A stretch of 64,000 bases of DNA from Trinickia mobilis (GCF_017315705.1 NZ_JAFLRF010000005.1:124001-188000), one strand, 5' to 3'; shown: positions 29,881 to 40,168, numbered from the stretch's first letter. Made by a program: numbers and translations. The notes: generated by a model from the letters alone, not told the origin.

Positions 29881-30945
29881 TCAGCGGCCGTCGGGCTGGT
29901 GATGATCTTCCTTGTGCGAGTGCGCATCGTAGGCCTCGACGATGCGCGCGACGAGCGGATGACGCACCACGTCCGCGCTCGTGAAGCGCGTGAGCGCAAT
30001 GCCGCGCACGTTCGCGAGCACCTGCTGCGCTTCGATCAGCCCGCTCTTGTGGCCACGCGGCAAGTCGATCTGCGTCGTGTCGCCGGTGACGACCGCTTTC
30101 GAGCCGAAGCCGATGCGCGTCAGGAACATCTTCATCTGCTCGGGCGTCGTGTTCTGCGCTTCGTCGAGGATGATGAACGCGTGATTGAGCGTGCGGCCGC
30201 GCATGTAGGCAAGCGGCGCGATCTCGATCATCTGGCGCTCGAACATCTTCGCGGTCTTGTCGAAGCCGAGCAGGTCGTACAAAGCGTCGTAGAGCGGACG
30301 CAGGTACGGGTCGACCTTTTGCGCGAGATCGCCCGGCAGGAAGCCGAGCCGCTCGCCCGCTTCGACGGCCGGACGCGTCAGCACGATGCGCTTGACCTGG
30401 TCGCGCTCGAGGGCGTCGACCGCGCACGCCACCGCGAGGTACGTCTTGCCGGTGCCGGCTGGCCCGACGCCGAACGTCACGTCGTGCGACACGATCTGCT
30501 TCAGGTAATCGCGCTGCGCGGGCGTGCGGCCGCGCAGGTCGGCGCGGCGCGTGTAGAGCTTCGGCCCGAGTTCTTCGAGGTCTTCTTCTTCGCCTGCACC
30601 CGCGGGTTCGTCGAACGGATGATCCGGATCGCCGCGAAAACGCACGTCGATCTCCGCACCGCCGTTCGCGCCTTGGTTGACTGGATGGCGCGCTTCGACG
30701 AGCGCGAGCTGGATGTCGTCGACGGACAGCGGTTCGCGCGCACGGTTGTAGAAGTTTTCGAGGGCCCCTAGCGCGAGCTTCGCGCCGCGCCCGCGGATGG
30801 CAATCCGGTGGCCGCGGCGCTGCAGCGTGACGTCAAGGGCCTGCTCGATCTGCCGCAGGTTTTCGTCGAGCGGGCCGCAGAGGTTGGCGAGCCGCGCGTT
30901 GTCTTCGCGCGGTGCGGTGAATTCCAGTGACTGGGCGACTTTCAA
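29881..30945 (-). CDS. phoH: PhoH-family ATPase
   Basis: 354 aa. Walker A is GPAGTGKT at 161-168, Walker B IILDEAQN, and [12 protein letters not shown] follows. The N-terminal part has a KH-like segment. This PhoH-like (YbeZ) group is nucleotide-binding and functionally tied to YbeY. The start appears to be TTG (30945): the frame is open back to the in-phase miaB stop at 30976, and no ATG or GTG lies in between. An AAGGA sits about 13 nt upstream of it. Confidence 0.93.
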   Translation of the reverse strand: MKVAQSLEFTAPREDNARLANLCGPLDENLRQIEQALDVTLQRRGHRIAIRGRGAKLALGALENFYNRAREPLSVDDIQLALVEARHPVNQGANGGAEIDVRFRGDPDHPFDEPAGAGEEEDLEELGPKLYTRRADLRGRTPAQRDYLKQIVSHDVTFGVGPAGTGKTYLAVACAVDALERDQVKRIVLTRPAVEAGERLGFLPGDLAQKVDPYLRPLYDALYDLLGFDKTAKMFERQMIEIAPLAYMRGRTLNHAFIILDEAQNTTPEQMKMFLTRIGFGSKAVVTGDTTQIDLPRGHKSGLIEAQQVLANVRGIALTRFTSADVVRHPLVARIVEAYDAHSHKEDHHQPDGR

Positions 30946-30975
30946 GGCGAAGATTCGATCCTTAAGGTAGCTGGC

Positions 30976-32358
30976 TTAGTGCGTCGATGCCGCTGTTTTC
31001 GCGGCCGTTTCGGGCGTGAGCACGATTTCGCCGCGCAGCGAATGCGGATACGCGTGCACGATCTTCACGTCGATCATCTGGCCGATGAGGCGCGCGTGCG
31101 ACGCGACGGGCGCCGGGAAATTGACGACGCGGTTGTTCGCGGTGCGCCCGGCGAGCTCGTTCGGGTCCTTGCGCGCGGGCCGCTCGACCAGGATGCGCTG
31201 CACCGTGCCGACCATCGCTTCGCTGATCTTGTTGACGTTCGCGTCGATGGTGGCTTGCAGATGTTGCAGGCGTTTGAGCTTCACCTCGCGCGGCGTGTCG
31301 TCGTGCAGGCTCGCGGCCGGCGTGCCGGGGCGCGGGCTGTAGATGAACGAGAAGCTCGTGTCGTAGCTCATCTCGCGCACGAGCGCCATCGTCTTGTCGA
31401 AGTCTTCGTCCGTCTCGCCGGGGAAGCCGACGATGATGTCCGTCGACAGCGACAGGTCCGGGCGGATCGCGCGCAGCTTGCGGATCACCGACTTGTACTC
31501 GAGCACCGTATAGCCGCGCTTCATCGCCATCAGGATGCGGTCCGAGCCGTGCTGCACCGGCAGGTGCAGGTGCGAGACGAGCTTGTCCACCTTCGCGTAG
31601 GCGTCGATCAGGCGCTGCGTGAATTCCTTCGGGTGGGACGTCGTGTACCGAATCCGCTCGATGCCGGGAATCTCGGCGACGTATTCGATCAGCGTGGCGA
31701 AATCGGCGATTTCTGTCGCGCCGAGCGTCAGCGCGCCGCGATAGGCGTTCACGTTCTGGCCGAGCAGCGTGACTTCGCGCACACCCTGGTCGGCGAGGCC
31801 GGCGATTTCGGTGAGCACGTCGTCGAGCGGGCGCGAGACTTCCTCGCCGCGCGTGTACGGCACGACGCAGTAGCTGCAGTACTTGCTGCAGCCTTCCATG
31901 ATCGAGACGAACGCGCTCGGGCCTTCGACGCGCGCAGGCGGCAGGTGGTCGAACTTCTCGATTTCCGGGAAGGAAATATCGACTTGTGGACGGCCGCTCG
32001 CGCGGCGCGCATCGATCATCTGCGGCAGGCGATGCAGCGTCTGCGGGCCGAACACGAGGTCGACATACGGCGCGCGCGCGACGATCGACGCGCCTTCCTG
32101 GCTCGCGACACAGCCGCCCACGCCGATCAGCAGATTCGGATTCGCTTCCTTGAGCTCGCGCACGCGGCCCAAGTCGGAGAACACTTTTTCCTGCGCTTTT
32201 TCCCGCACGGAGCAGGTATTGAAGAGGATGACGTCCGCGTCTTCCGGGGAGTCGGTCTTGACTAGGCCTTCGGCCGCGCCGAGCACGTCGACCATCTTGT
32301 CTGAGTCGTACTCGTTCATCTGGCAGCCGAAGGTCTTTACATAAACTTTCTTGGTCAT
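30976..32358 (-). CDS. miaB: tRNA-2-methylthio-N6-dimethylallyladenosine synthase MiaB
   Basis: 460 aa. The N-terminal methylthiotransferase domain has cluster ligands Cys12, Cys49 and Cys83. The radical-SAM motif CSKYCSYC gives Cys157, Cys161 and Cys164. A TRAM domain lies near the C-terminus. It adds the 2-methylthio group to i6A37 of tRNAs reading UNN codons. It is the first gene of the miaB-phoH-ybeY cluster and is divergent from the exporter gene at 32566. Confidence 0.96.
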   Translation of the reverse strand: MTKKVYVKTFGCQMNEYDSDKMVDVLGAAEGLVKTDSPEDADVILFNTCSVREKAQEKVFSDLGRVRELKEANPNLLIGVGGCVASQEGASIVARAPYVDLVFGPQTLHRLPQMIDARRASGRPQVDISFPEIEKFDHLPPARVEGPSAFVSIMEGCSKYCSYCVVPYTRGEEVSRPLDDVLTEIAGLADQGVREVTLLGQNVNAYRGALTLGATEIADFATLIEYVAEIPGIERIRYTTSHPKEFTQRLIDAYAKVDKLVSHLHLPVQHGSDRILMAMKRGYTVLEYKSVIRKLRAIRPDLSLSTDIIVGFPGETDEDFDKTMALVREMSYDTSFSFIYSPRPGTPAASLHDDTPREVKLKRLQHLQATIDANVNKISEAMVGTVQRILVERPARKDPNELAGRTANNRVVNFPAPVASHARLIGQMIDVKIVHAYPHSLRGEIVLTPETAAKTAASTH

Positions 32359-32565
32359 GAAGTTCGCCGTTCGCAGTGGTTGACCTGGGGGCGTCCGTCG
32401 TCAGTGGGTTGAGTAAAAAAGGGGCGCAAATAGGCGCTGCCTAGCCCACTATTATAGCCTTTCGGGTTTTGCGAACCGCAGCGGGCGGATCGAGCGCGAG
32501 CCGGCACGGCGATTCGATTATTCGAAATCGCTTGAAAATGATTTAAGCTCCGCGCCAATTATCAA

Positions 32566-33795
32566 ATGCCGGCGTCCTCGGGAAAATTCGACACGTCGCA
32601 ATCCTTTCCCGGGGAACCTCAATTGCCTATTCCATTGCTGGCGCTCGCGATGAGCGCATTCGCCATCGGCACGACCGAGTTCGTCATCATGGGCATCCTG
32701 CCCGACGTCGCGCGCGACCTTGGCGTCACGATTCCGTCGGCCGGGCTGCTCGTCTCCGGCTATGCGCTCGGCGTCACGGTGGGCGCGCCGCTTCTGGCCG
32801 TCGTGACGAGCAAGCTGCCGCGCAAGTTCGCGCTGCAAATGCTGATGGCGATCTTCGTGATCGGCAACGTGCTGTGCGCGATCTCCCCTGACTACACCGT
32901 GCTGATGGTGGCGCGCGTCGTCACGTCATTCGCGCACGGGTCGTTCTTCGGGATCGGGGCGGTCGTGGCCGCCTCGCTGGTGCCGCAGGAAAAGCGCGCC
33001 AGCGCGATCGCCATGATGTTCACCGGGCTCACGCTTGCGAACGTGCTCGGCGTGCCGTTCGGAACCTTCATCGGCCAGGAATTCGGCTGGCGCACGACGT
33101 TCTGGGTCGTCGCTGCGATCGGCGTGCTGTCGCTCGCGAGCGTCATGGCGCTGGTGCCGAACCGTCATGACGCGGGGGCTGTGGGGCTCCGCCACGAAGT
33201 GCGCGTGCTGAAAGAACCGCAAGTGTGGCTCGCGCTCGCGATGACGGTGCTCGGCTTCGGCGGCGTGTTCATCGTGTTCACCTACATCACGCCGATTCTC
33301 GAGCAGCTCGGCGGTTTCTCGCCGCGCTCGGTGACGCTGATTCTCGTGCTGTTCGGCGCGGGGCTGACGATCGGCAATACGATCGGCGGCAAGCTTGCGG
33401 ATCGCTCGCTGATGCCGTCGCTGATGGGCATCTTGGCGGCGCTCGCGGTCGTGATGGCGATCTTCGCGAAGACCAGCCATTCGCCCGTGCTCTCGGCGGT
33501 GACGATCTTCGTGTGGGGGATCGCCGCGTTCGCGACGGTGCCGCCGCTGCAAATGCGCGTCGTCGAGAAGGCGAAGCACGCGCCGAATCTCGCTTCGACG
33601 CTGAACATCGGCGCGTTCAACTTCGGCAATGCGGCGGGCGCGTGGCTCGGCGGACTCGTGCTGACGCACGGTCATGGGCTCGATACGCTGCCGTTGGTTG
33701 CTGCGGCGGTCGCGGTCGCTGCGCTGGCACTCACCTGGCTCGCGGCGCGGCTCGATGTGCCGGCGGCCAAGCGCGTCGTCGAGCGGGTTTCGTAA
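32566..33795 (+). CDS. AraJ-like MFS exporter (DHA1 group)
   Basis: 409 aa with 12 predicted membrane helices. IGTTEFVIMGILPDVARDLGV at the first helix, GASFHG-type motif FAHGSFFGIGAVVAA, and RASAIAMMFTGLTLANVLGVPFGT match the AraJ/NepI/YdhP exporters. Substrate cannot be told from sequence; relatives handle sugars, nucleosides or drugs. ATG 32566 is used; about 20 hydrophilic residues precede the first helix, so ATG 32650 is also possible. Confidence 0.87.
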   Translation: MPASSGKFDTSQSFPGEPQLPIPLLALAMSAFAIGTTEFVIMGILPDVARDLGVTIPSAGLLVSGYALGVTVGAPLLAVVTSKLPRKFALQMLMAIFVIGNVLCAISPDYTVLMVARVVTSFAHGSFFGIGAVVAASLVPQEKRASAIAMMFTGLTLANVLGVPFGTFIGQEFGWRTTFWVVAAIGVLSLASVMALVPNRHDAGAVGLRHEVRVLKEPQVWLALAMTVLGFGGVFIVFTYITPILEQLGGFSPRSVTLILVLFGAGLTIGNTIGGKLADRSLMPSLMGILAALAVVMAIFAKTSHSPVLSAVTIFVWGIAAFATVPPLQMRVVEKAKHAPNLASTLNIGAFNFGNAAGAWLGGLVLTHGHGLDTLPLVAAAVAVAALALTWLAARLDVPAAKRVVERVS

Positions 33796-33957
33796 CGCCG
33801 CCTTCCGCTTGCGCGGCCGTCGGGCGTGCCGCGCGCGATGCTCGCGCAGATCGAATCGGCGCGCGGCATTCCGTCGATTGTCAGTAGGCGACGCGCCGCG
33901 CTGCAAGCAGCGCTCGGCTGTTGTATGCTTCACCCGCCGGTCGATCCGGCAATCAGT

Positions 33958-34141
33958 GCGTCTTCAGGGCGGGGCGAAATTCCCCACCGGCGGTATGCCG
34001 GCGATCAGCCGGTGAGCCCGCGAGCGCCTGCACTTTCATGACGTGACGTCGCGTGACGTCGTTATGCAACCGAAAGAGCGGGGTCAGCAGACCTGGTGCG
34101 ATGCCAGGGCCGACGGTCACAGTCCGGATGGAAGAAGATGT
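33958..34141 (+). promoter_or_regulatory. FMN riboswitch (RFN element)
   Basis: The conserved RFN blocks are all there in order: TCTTCAGGGCGGGG, GAAATTCCCCACCGGCGGTA, AGCCCGCGAGCG, GGTCAGCAGACCTGGTG, CCAGGGCCGACGGT and ACAGTCCGGATGGAAGAAG. The element binds flavin mononucleotide and should lower expression of ribB, which starts 125 nt further on. The variable arm (34040-34075) contains TGACGTCGCGTGACGTC repeats. Confidence 0.95.
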
Positions 34142-34265
34142 GCAGATAGTCACGTCCGTTTCGCCTGCGGCGTGCGGCTCATGCTGCGCGGCGCGCGCGT
34201 CGTTCTGTCTGTTTGCAATGCCCTGAAACGTTTTTCGCCCAAACTCATTGCGAGGAGCGTTTCAT

Positions 34266-34964
34266 ATGTCTCAAACCGTTGTTTCCACGGCGTTCGCCGA
34301 ACTTCCGCTGCTTTCCACCGAGGCTATTCCGCCGCGCATCGACGCCGCGCTCAAAGCGCTGCGCGAAGGCCGCGCCGTCGTGCTGCAAGACGATCACGAC
34401 CGCGAAAACGAAGCCGACCTGATCGTCGCCGCCGAACGGCTCACGGTCGAGACGATGGCGCTCTTGATCCGCGAATGCAGCGGCATCGTGTGCCTGTGCC
34501 TGCCCGACGACAAGATCCGCGCGCTCGACTTGCCGCCGATGGTCGCGCAAAACGAGAGCCGCCACGGCACCGCGTTCACCGTGTCGATCGAGGCGCGCCA
34601 CGGCGTGAGCACCGGCGTTTCGGCGGCGGACCGCGTCACGACGATCCGCGCGGCGATCGCCGACGATGCCGAGCCCGCCGATATCGTGCGTCCTGGCCAC
34701 GTGTTCCCGTTGCGTGCGGCGCCCGGCGGCGTGCTGACGCGCCGCGGACACACCGAAGGCACGGTCGATCTCGCGATTCTCGCGGGCCTGAAGCCGGCCG
34801 GCGTGCTGTGCGAGCTGATGAATCCGGATGGGACGATGACACGCGGCGCAGATGTCGAGCGCTTCGCGGCGAAGCACGGTCTGCCGATGCTGACGATTGC
34901 CGAGTTGGTGGAATTGCGCACGGCGTTGGCGGCGGCGAGCGAGTGTGTCGCCGATGCGGATTGA
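34266..34964 (+). CDS. ribB: 3,4-dihydroxy-2-butanone-4-phosphate synthase
   Basis: 232 aa. [23 protein letters not shown] and [12 protein letters not shown] carry the metal and substrate residues. The enzyme converts ribulose 5-phosphate to the four-carbon riboflavin precursor. It is the monofunctional form with no GTP cyclohydrolase II domain. A GAGGAG site lies 8 nt before ATG 34266. Expression is set by the FMN riboswitch immediately upstream, which is the usual arrangement for a second, riboswitch-controlled ribB outside the main rib operon. Confidence 0.95.
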   Translation: MSQTVVSTAFAELPLLSTEAIPPRIDAALKALREGRAVVLQDDHDRENEADLIVAAERLTVETMALLIRECSGIVCLCLPDDKIRALDLPPMVAQNESRHGTAFTVSIEARHGVSTGVSAADRVTTIRAAIADDAEPADIVRPGHVFPLRAAPGGVLTRRGHTEGTVDLAILAGLKPAGVLCELMNPDGTMTRGADVERFAAKHGLPMLTIAELVELRTALAAASECVADAD

Positions 34965-35057
34965 CGCTGCGTGTTAAGACTGCCGACGGGCTTTGGAACG
35001 CTGGTCGGCAGTCAGCAAAGAAAAGGAACGAGGACGACGAAAAAAGCAGAGCGTCCG

Positions 35058-35744
35058 CTACGACTGCACGTCCCCGAACTCCCCGCGCGCCCCGGCGGCG
35101 ACGAGTTGCGGCAACTGCTCCATCCGCTCCATGATGCGGGTCACGCCGAGACTGCGCAGCACCTCGGCATAGCCGTCGGGAATATGACTCGCGCCGACGA
35201 ACGCGATGGTCTTCATGCCCGCCGCGCGTGCTGCGTGCAGGCCGGACACGCTGTCCTCCACGACCACGCAGCGCGCCGGCTCGACGCCCAATTGCTGCGC
35301 GGCATAGAGATACACATCGGGAAACGGCTTGGGCCGCGCAACCTGCTCGGCGCTGAACACGCGCGGGCCGAAGATCTCGGTGAGCCCGGCGCGCTTGAGC
35401 GACGCGCCGACCCGCGCGAGGCGGCTGTTGGACACCACCGCGGCGGGCAGCGTTACCTTGTGCAGCGCATCGCGCACGCCGGCAATCGGACCGAGCGACT
35501 TTGCAAGCGCGGCTTCGATATTGCGGTCGATCGTATCGAGGAAATCGGCGGGCATCGTGATGCCGAATTTCGTTTCGAGGCCGGCGAGAAAGCGCGAGGT
35601 CTGCTGACCGAACGCCGTCTTCGCGACTTCGTCGAAGTCGATGCCGGGAAAGGTGGCCGACAGCGTCTCGACGAGCACGCGATCGGCGATGATTTCGCTG
35701 TCGACGAGCACGCCGTCGCAGTCACAGATGAGATGGTCGAGCAT
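35058..35744 (-). CDS. HAD-superfamily phosphatase (YieH-like)
   Basis: 228 aa. Motif I is CDCDGVLVDSE, motif II VVSNS, and motif III/IV RPKPFPDVYLYAA...VVEDSVSGLHAA. The cap lies between motifs I and II, as in subfamily IA. It resembles E. coli YieH (6-phosphogluconate phosphatase) and beta-phosphoglucomutase relatives. The substrate is not evident. It is downstream of glpF on the same strand, but a hairpin at 35785-35831 separates them, so a role in glycerol metabolism is only a guess. Confidence 0.85.
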   Translation of the reverse strand: MLDHLICDCDGVLVDSEIIADRVLVETLSATFPGIDFDEVAKTAFGQQTSRFLAGLETKFGITMPADFLDTIDRNIEAALAKSLGPIAGVRDALHKVTLPAAVVSNSRLARVGASLKRAGLTEIFGPRVFSAEQVARPKPFPDVYLYAAQQLGVEPARCVVVEDSVSGLHAARAAGMKTIAFVGASHIPDGYAEVLRSLGVTRIMERMEQLPQLVAAGARGEFGDVQS

Positions 35745-35784
35745 GGGAGCAGAGCGAGAGTGCGGCGCAGCGGTTTGAATTGAC

Positions 35785-35831
35785 GAAAGCCCGCGTTGAT
35801 CGGCGACAAACATCAACAAGCGCGGGCTTTC
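35785..35831 (-). terminator. Hairpin between glpF and the HAD gene
   Basis: Arms GAAAGCCCGCG and CGCGGGCTTTC pair perfectly, with an inner TTGAT/ATCAA stem. It lies 86 nt beyond the glpF stop on the minus strand. The T-tract after the stem is short, so it may be a weak or bidirectional terminator. Confidence 0.6.
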
Positions 35832-35916
35832 CGTCCGAATGCGTCATGATACGTGCATTGCCGCCGCGCCAAAACTCAGTCAGCGCGATTTCTGCTCACC
35901 GGGTGCTGCCTGCACC

Positions 35917-36624
35917 TCAATGCACGTTGGCGTAGAACAGCGCGGCCATTGCGCCGCCCGCGAGCGGTCCGACGACCGGAATCCACGCGTAGCGCCAGTC
36001 GCTGTCGCGCTTGCCGGGAATCGGCAGGAGCGCGTGCATGAGGCGCGGTGCGAGATCGCGCGCGGGGCTCATCGCGTAGCCCGTCGGGCCGCCGAGCGAA
36101 ATGCCGATGCCGAGCACGAGGAGGCCGACCGGCAGCGCGTCGAGCGAGCCGAGGCCGAAATGGGGCGCGGCCAGATACAGCACGCCGAGAATCAACACGA
36201 ACGTGCAGATCATTTCCGTCAGCACGTTGTGCGGCACGCTGCGGATGGCCGGTGCGGTGCAGAAGCACGCGAGCTTGATATCTGCGTCTTCGGTGTTCGA
36301 AAAGTGCTGCCGGTACGCGAGCCAGACGATGAAGGCGCCCATCATCCCGCCGAGCATCTGCGCGGCGATGTAGCCGCCGACCTTGCTCCACGCGAACTTG
36401 CCGGCGAGCGCGAGGGCGATCGTGACGACCGGGTTCAAATGTGCGCCGCTGAACGAGGCGGTGATGTAGACCGCGACGAACACGGCCATCGCCCAGCCCC
36501 ACACGATGACGATCAAATCCGCGCCTTTTCCTTTCGTGCGAGCGAGCAGGACGTTGGCGACGGCGCCGTTGCCTAGCAGAACCAGGACGGCGGTGCCGAT
36601 GAATTCCGCGATATAAGGGGACAT
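35917..36624 (-). CDS. glpF: Glycerol facilitator GlpF (MIP family)
   Basis: 235 aa with six predicted membrane helices. The two pore boxes are altered: SGAHLNPVVTIAL has NPV instead of NPA, and GGPTGYAMSPARDLAPR has SPA instead of NPA. The Arg of the selectivity filter (in SPARD) is kept, and the GlpF-type Asp after it supports glycerol selectivity. It admits glycerol into the cytoplasm. GGAG lies 8 nt before the ATG. It is 125 nt behind glpK, completing glpD-glpK-glpF on the minus strand. Confidence 0.92.
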   Translation of the reverse strand: MSPYIAEFIGTAVLVLLGNGAVANVLLARTKGKGADLIVIVWGWAMAVFVAVYITASFSGAHLNPVVTIALALAGKFAWSKVGGYIAAQMLGGMMGAFIVWLAYRQHFSNTEDADIKLACFCTAPAIRSVPHNVLTEMICTFVLILGVLYLAAPHFGLGSLDALPVGLLVLGIGISLGGPTGYAMSPARDLAPRLMHALLPIPGKRDSDWRYAWIPVVGPLAGGAMAALFYANVH

Positions 36625-36749
36625 TGTTTTGTTCTCCGAATGGATTTGTTTGCGGACCGGAGGATGCCCGGCCCGTTTGTTATGTCGTGTCGACGCAGCG
36701 GCGTGCGCTGCTTCGACCTCGCTGGTGCTGCCCAAGTCTTGCAGCCGGG

Positions 36750-38249
36750 TTAGTTGGAATCGGCCCAGGCTTTCGCCGCGGTGATCGCCCGCTGCCAGCC
36801 GGCGAGGCATTGCGCGACTTCGCGCTGTTCCAGCTTCGGCGAGAAGCGGCGGTCGAGCTGCCATTGGCTTTGCAGTTCGCCGACGTCCTTCCAGTAGCCC
36901 ACCGCGAGACCGGCCAGATACGCCGCGCCGAGCGCCGTCGTTTCGCTCACTTGCGGACGCACCGCATCGACGCCGAGGATGTCGGCCTGGAACTGCATCA
37001 AGAGGTTGTTCGCGCAGGCGCCGCCGTCCACGCGCAATTCGCCCACGCGAATGCCCGAATCGGCTTCCATCGCTTTGAGCACATCCACCGATTGATACGC
37101 GATCGAATCGAGCGCGGCGCGCGCGATGTGCGCGTTGGTCGTGCCGCGCGTGACGCCGAACATCGTGCCGCGTGCGCGTGGGTTCCAGTGCGGCGCGCCG
37201 AGGCCGGCGAACGCGGGCACGAGGTAGACGCCGTCGCTATGCGGGACGCCGGCGGCGAGCGCTTCGACTTCCGGCGCGCTCCTGATGATGCCGAGCCCGT
37301 CACGCAGCCATTGCACGACCGCGCCCGCGATGAAGATGCTGCCTTCGAGCGCGTAATTGACCTGATCGCCGATTTTCCACGCGAGCGTCGTGACGAGGTT
37401 GTTGTTCGATTCGATCGGCTTGTCGCCGGTGTTCATCATCAGGAAGCAGCCGGTGCCGTAGGTGTTCTTCACCATGCCGGACTTCGTGCACATCTGGCCG
37501 AAAAGGGCGGCGTGCTGATCGCCCGCGATGCCGCTGATCGGAATCTTCGTGGCGAACACGGTGGTCACGGTCGAGCCGTAGATCTCCGACGAGCTGCGCA
37601 CTTCCGGCAGCATATTGCGCGGGATGTCGAGCAGTTCGAGCAGCTCGTCGTCCCATTTGAGCGTGTGGATATTGAAGAGCATCGTGCGCGACGCGTTGGT
37701 CACGTCGGTCACGTGCAGGCCGTGCTTCGTGAGGTTCCAGACGAGCCAGGTGTCGACCGTGCCGAACGCGAGGCGGCCTTGCTTCGCCTTTTCGCGCGCG
37801 CCTTCGACGTTGTCGAGAATCCAGCGGACCTTGGTCGCGGAAAAGTATGCGTCGATCGGCAGGCCGGTCTTCGCGCGCACTTTCGCTTCGAGGCCCTGTG
37901 CTTTCAGTTGATCGCAGAACTCGGCGGTGCGCCGGTCCTGCCAGACGATCGCGTTGTAGACCGGCTGGCCGGTTTCGCGGTCCCAGACGATTGTCGTCTC
38001 GCGCTGGTTCGTGATGCCGATCGAGGCGATCGACAAGCCGTTCATGCCCGCGTGCGTCACGCATTCCGCGGCGACGCCGGCTTGGGTCGACCAAATTTCC
38101 CACGGGTCGTGCTCGACCCAGCCCGGCTGTGGATAGATCTGCCCGAATTCCTTCTGGGCGACGGATACGACGTTGCCCTGCCGATCGAACAGCATCGCTC
38201 GTGAGCTGGTGGTGCCTTGGTCGAGCGCTAAGATGTACTGATCCTGCAT
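36750..38249 (-). CDS. glpK: Glycerol kinase
   Basis: 499 aa, E. coli length. [15 protein letters not shown] is the phosphate-binding loop, [15 protein letters not shown] and [13 protein letters not shown] follow, and the second FGGY domain has [19 protein letters not shown]. It phosphorylates glycerol to glycerol 3-phosphate, trapping it in the cell. GGAG lies 7 nt before the ATG. It stands between glpD (upstream) and glpF (downstream). Confidence 0.97.
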   Translation of the reverse strand: MQDQYILALDQGTTSSRAMLFDRQGNVVSVAQKEFGQIYPQPGWVEHDPWEIWSTQAGVAAECVTHAGMNGLSIASIGITNQRETTIVWDRETGQPVYNAIVWQDRRTAEFCDQLKAQGLEAKVRAKTGLPIDAYFSATKVRWILDNVEGAREKAKQGRLAFGTVDTWLVWNLTKHGLHVTDVTNASRTMLFNIHTLKWDDELLELLDIPRNMLPEVRSSSEIYGSTVTTVFATKIPISGIAGDQHAALFGQMCTKSGMVKNTYGTGCFLMMNTGDKPIESNNNLVTTLAWKIGDQVNYALEGSIFIAGAVVQWLRDGLGIIRSAPEVEALAAGVPHSDGVYLVPAFAGLGAPHWNPRARGTMFGVTRGTTNAHIARAALDSIAYQSVDVLKAMEADSGIRVGELRVDGGACANNLLMQFQADILGVDAVRPQVSETTALGAAYLAGLAVGYWKDVGELQSQWQLDRRFSPKLEQREVAQCLAGWQRAITAAKAWADSN

Positions 38250-38358
38250 TGTCTCTCTCCATGTGTAGTAGTCGATTCGCCTCTGCTTACCGCGGGGCGA
38301 AGGGGTTACGTCTTCTTCTTAAAGGGACTTCGGGGCTGCGGGTGCTTCCAAACCTGTC

Positions 38359-38399
38359 GGTCAGAGTTAGCGCTTTGGCGCTTACTCTGACCCCATGCA
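38359..38399. repeat. REP-like hairpin element with CCATGCA tail, copy 1
   Basis: An imperfect inverted repeat has arms GGTCAGAGTTAGCGC and GCGCTTACTCTGACC around a TTTG loop, with a single T-T mismatch, followed by CCATGCA. The same design recurs at 45151-45235. It lies between glpD and glpK, away from coding sequence. Confidence 0.65.
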
Positions 38400-38431
38400 A
38401 AACTGCCTAACGCGCAATGTCGAAACGGTGT

Positions 38432-40009
38432 TCAGCCTGCCATGGGCGACGCGGCGCGGGGCGCGCCGGGCTTAGGCGAGGCCGCGGCCGCGGCGGGCCA
38501 GCGCGCGAACCATTGGTCGATATCGGCGCGCACGGCGTCGGGCGTGCCCGCCTCGAGATGCAGGCCGAGCTTCGAGCGTCGCCACAGCACGTCGTGCGCG
38601 CTCTTCGCCCACTCGTGATCGCGCAGGTAGCGCAATTCACTTTCGTAGAGACCCGGCGCGAACGCGTGGCCAAGGTCGGCCAGCGACTTCGCGTTGCCGA
38701 TCACGCGCGCGGCGCGCGTGCCGTACGCGCGCGCATAGCGGCGCGCGAGCTCGGCGGGCAGCCACGGGTGTTCCGCCGCGAAGCGCGCGGCGAACGGTTC
38801 GAATCTGGCGTGCGCGATGTCGCCGCCGGGCAGCGGCACGCGCGCGGTCCATGCGTGGGCGTCGATGCCGAGCGCGCCGGTGAGGATGTCGGTGGCTTCT
38901 TCCGCGAGCTTGCGGAACGTCGTGATCTTGCCGCCGAACACCGACAGGAGCGGCGCCTGACCCGGCTTCGCGTCGAGTTCGAGCTTGTAGTCGCGCGTGA
39001 CGGCGGACGGGTTGTCCGCGCCTTCCTCTTCGAGCAGCGGCCGCACGCCTGAGTACGTCCAGCAGACGTCCTTCGGCGAAATCTGGCGCTTGAAGTAGCG
39101 GTTGATCGACTCGCACAGGTAGCGCGTTTCGTCTTCGGTGATCGCGACTTGCGCGGGGTCGCCGCGGTATTCGATGTCGGTTGTGCCGATCAGCGTGTAG
39201 TCGTGTTCGTAGGGGATCGCGAAGATGATCCGCTTGTCGGGGTTCTGGAAGATGTACGCGTGATCGTGTTCGAACAGGCGCCGCGTGACGATGTGGCTGC
39301 CCTTGACGAGCCGCACGCTGTGCTGCGCCTCGTGGCCGAGCGCGCCCGAGAGCAACTGGCCGACCCACGGCCCGGCCGCATTGGCGATCGCGCCGGCGCG
39401 CACGTCGATCAGCCTGCCGTCGTCTTTCGATTCGAGCTGCGCGTGCCATTCGCCGCCCACGCGCACGGCGCTCGCGAGCTTCGTGCGGGTCATGACCGTC
39501 GCGCCGCGTTCGGCCGCGTCGAGCGCGTTCAGCACGACGAGGCGGGCGTCGTCGACCCAGCCGTCGGAATAGACGAAGCCGCGCTTGACCGAATCGACGA
39601 GCGGCGCGCCGGCCGGATGGCGGCGCATGTCGATGCCGCGCGAGCCGGGCAGCAGTTCGCGCCGCGCCAGATGGTCATAGAGGAAGAGCCCGGCGCGGAT
39701 CAGCCACGCGGGACGCAGGTTCGGCATGTGCGGCATCACGAAGCGCAGCGGCCACATGATGTGCGGCGCGGCGTAGAGGAGCGTCTCGCGTTCCTGCAGC
39801 GCCTTTCGGACCAGGCCGAATTCCTTGTACTCGAGGTAGCGCAGCCCGCCGTGGATCAGCTTGGTGCTCGACGACGACGTATGCGAGGCCAGATCGTCCT
39901 GCTCGACGAGCAGCACCGACAGGCCGCGCCCGGCGGCGTCCCGCGCGATGCCTGCGCCGTTGATCCCGCCGCCTACGACGAGCAAATCGTATCTCGTGCC
40001 TTGCGTCAC
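38432..40009 (-). CDS. glpD: Aerobic glycerol-3-phosphate dehydrogenase
   Basis: 525 aa. DLLVVGGGINGAGIARDAAGRG is the FAD-binding Rossmann motif. SSSSTKLIHGGLRYLE, DARLVVLNALDAAERGA and SVFGGKITTFRKLAEEATD are GlpD signatures. It oxidises glycerol 3-phosphate to DHAP and feeds electrons to quinone at the inner membrane. I use GTG 40009; the longer open frame upstream crosses the operator region and has no similarity. The C-terminus ends in an alanine/proline-rich tail. GlpR-like operator sequences lie 44-81 nt upstream. Confidence 0.95.
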   Translation of the reverse strand: MTQGTRYDLLVVGGGINGAGIARDAAGRGLSVLLVEQDDLASHTSSSSTKLIHGGLRYLEYKEFGLVRKALQERETLLYAAPHIMWPLRFVMPHMPNLRPAWLIRAGLFLYDHLARRELLPGSRGIDMRRHPAGAPLVDSVKRGFVYSDGWVDDARLVVLNALDAAERGATVMTRTKLASAVRVGGEWHAQLESKDDGRLIDVRAGAIANAAGPWVGQLLSGALGHEAQHSVRLVKGSHIVTRRLFEHDHAYIFQNPDKRIIFAIPYEHDYTLIGTTDIEYRGDPAQVAITEDETRYLCESINRYFKRQISPKDVCWTYSGVRPLLEEEGADNPSAVTRDYKLELDAKPGQAPLLSVFGGKITTFRKLAEEATDILTGALGIDAHAWTARVPLPGGDIAHARFEPFAARFAAEHPWLPAELARRYARAYGTRAARVIGNAKSLADLGHAFAPGLYESELRYLRDHEWAKSAHDVLWRRSKLGLHLEAGTPDAVRADIDQWFARWPAAAAASPKPGAPRAASPMAG

Positions 40010-40052
40010 TGACTCTGTCCCCTGAGTTCGCCGATGGAAAATGAGACGAACC

Positions 40053-40090
40053 AAAAATGTTCGTTTGCGAAATTTAGCGAACAAAATCGA
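40053..40090. promoter_or_regulatory. Putative GlpR operator region upstream of glpD
   Basis: ATGTTCGTTTGCGAAAT and TTTAGCGAACAAAAT lie side by side and resemble the E. coli GlpR operator (ATGTTCG and CGAACAT half-sites). More TTCGA-type half-sites follow to about 40126. The position just before glpD and the GlpR-type gene at 41306 support the assignment. Confidence 0.5.
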
Positions 40091-40168
40091 AAAAGTAAAG
40101 TTCGAGAATAGCGTTCGAAGGATTCGAAAGCTGCCGCGCGCTATCATGGAAAGAACTGCGAGGTGAAC

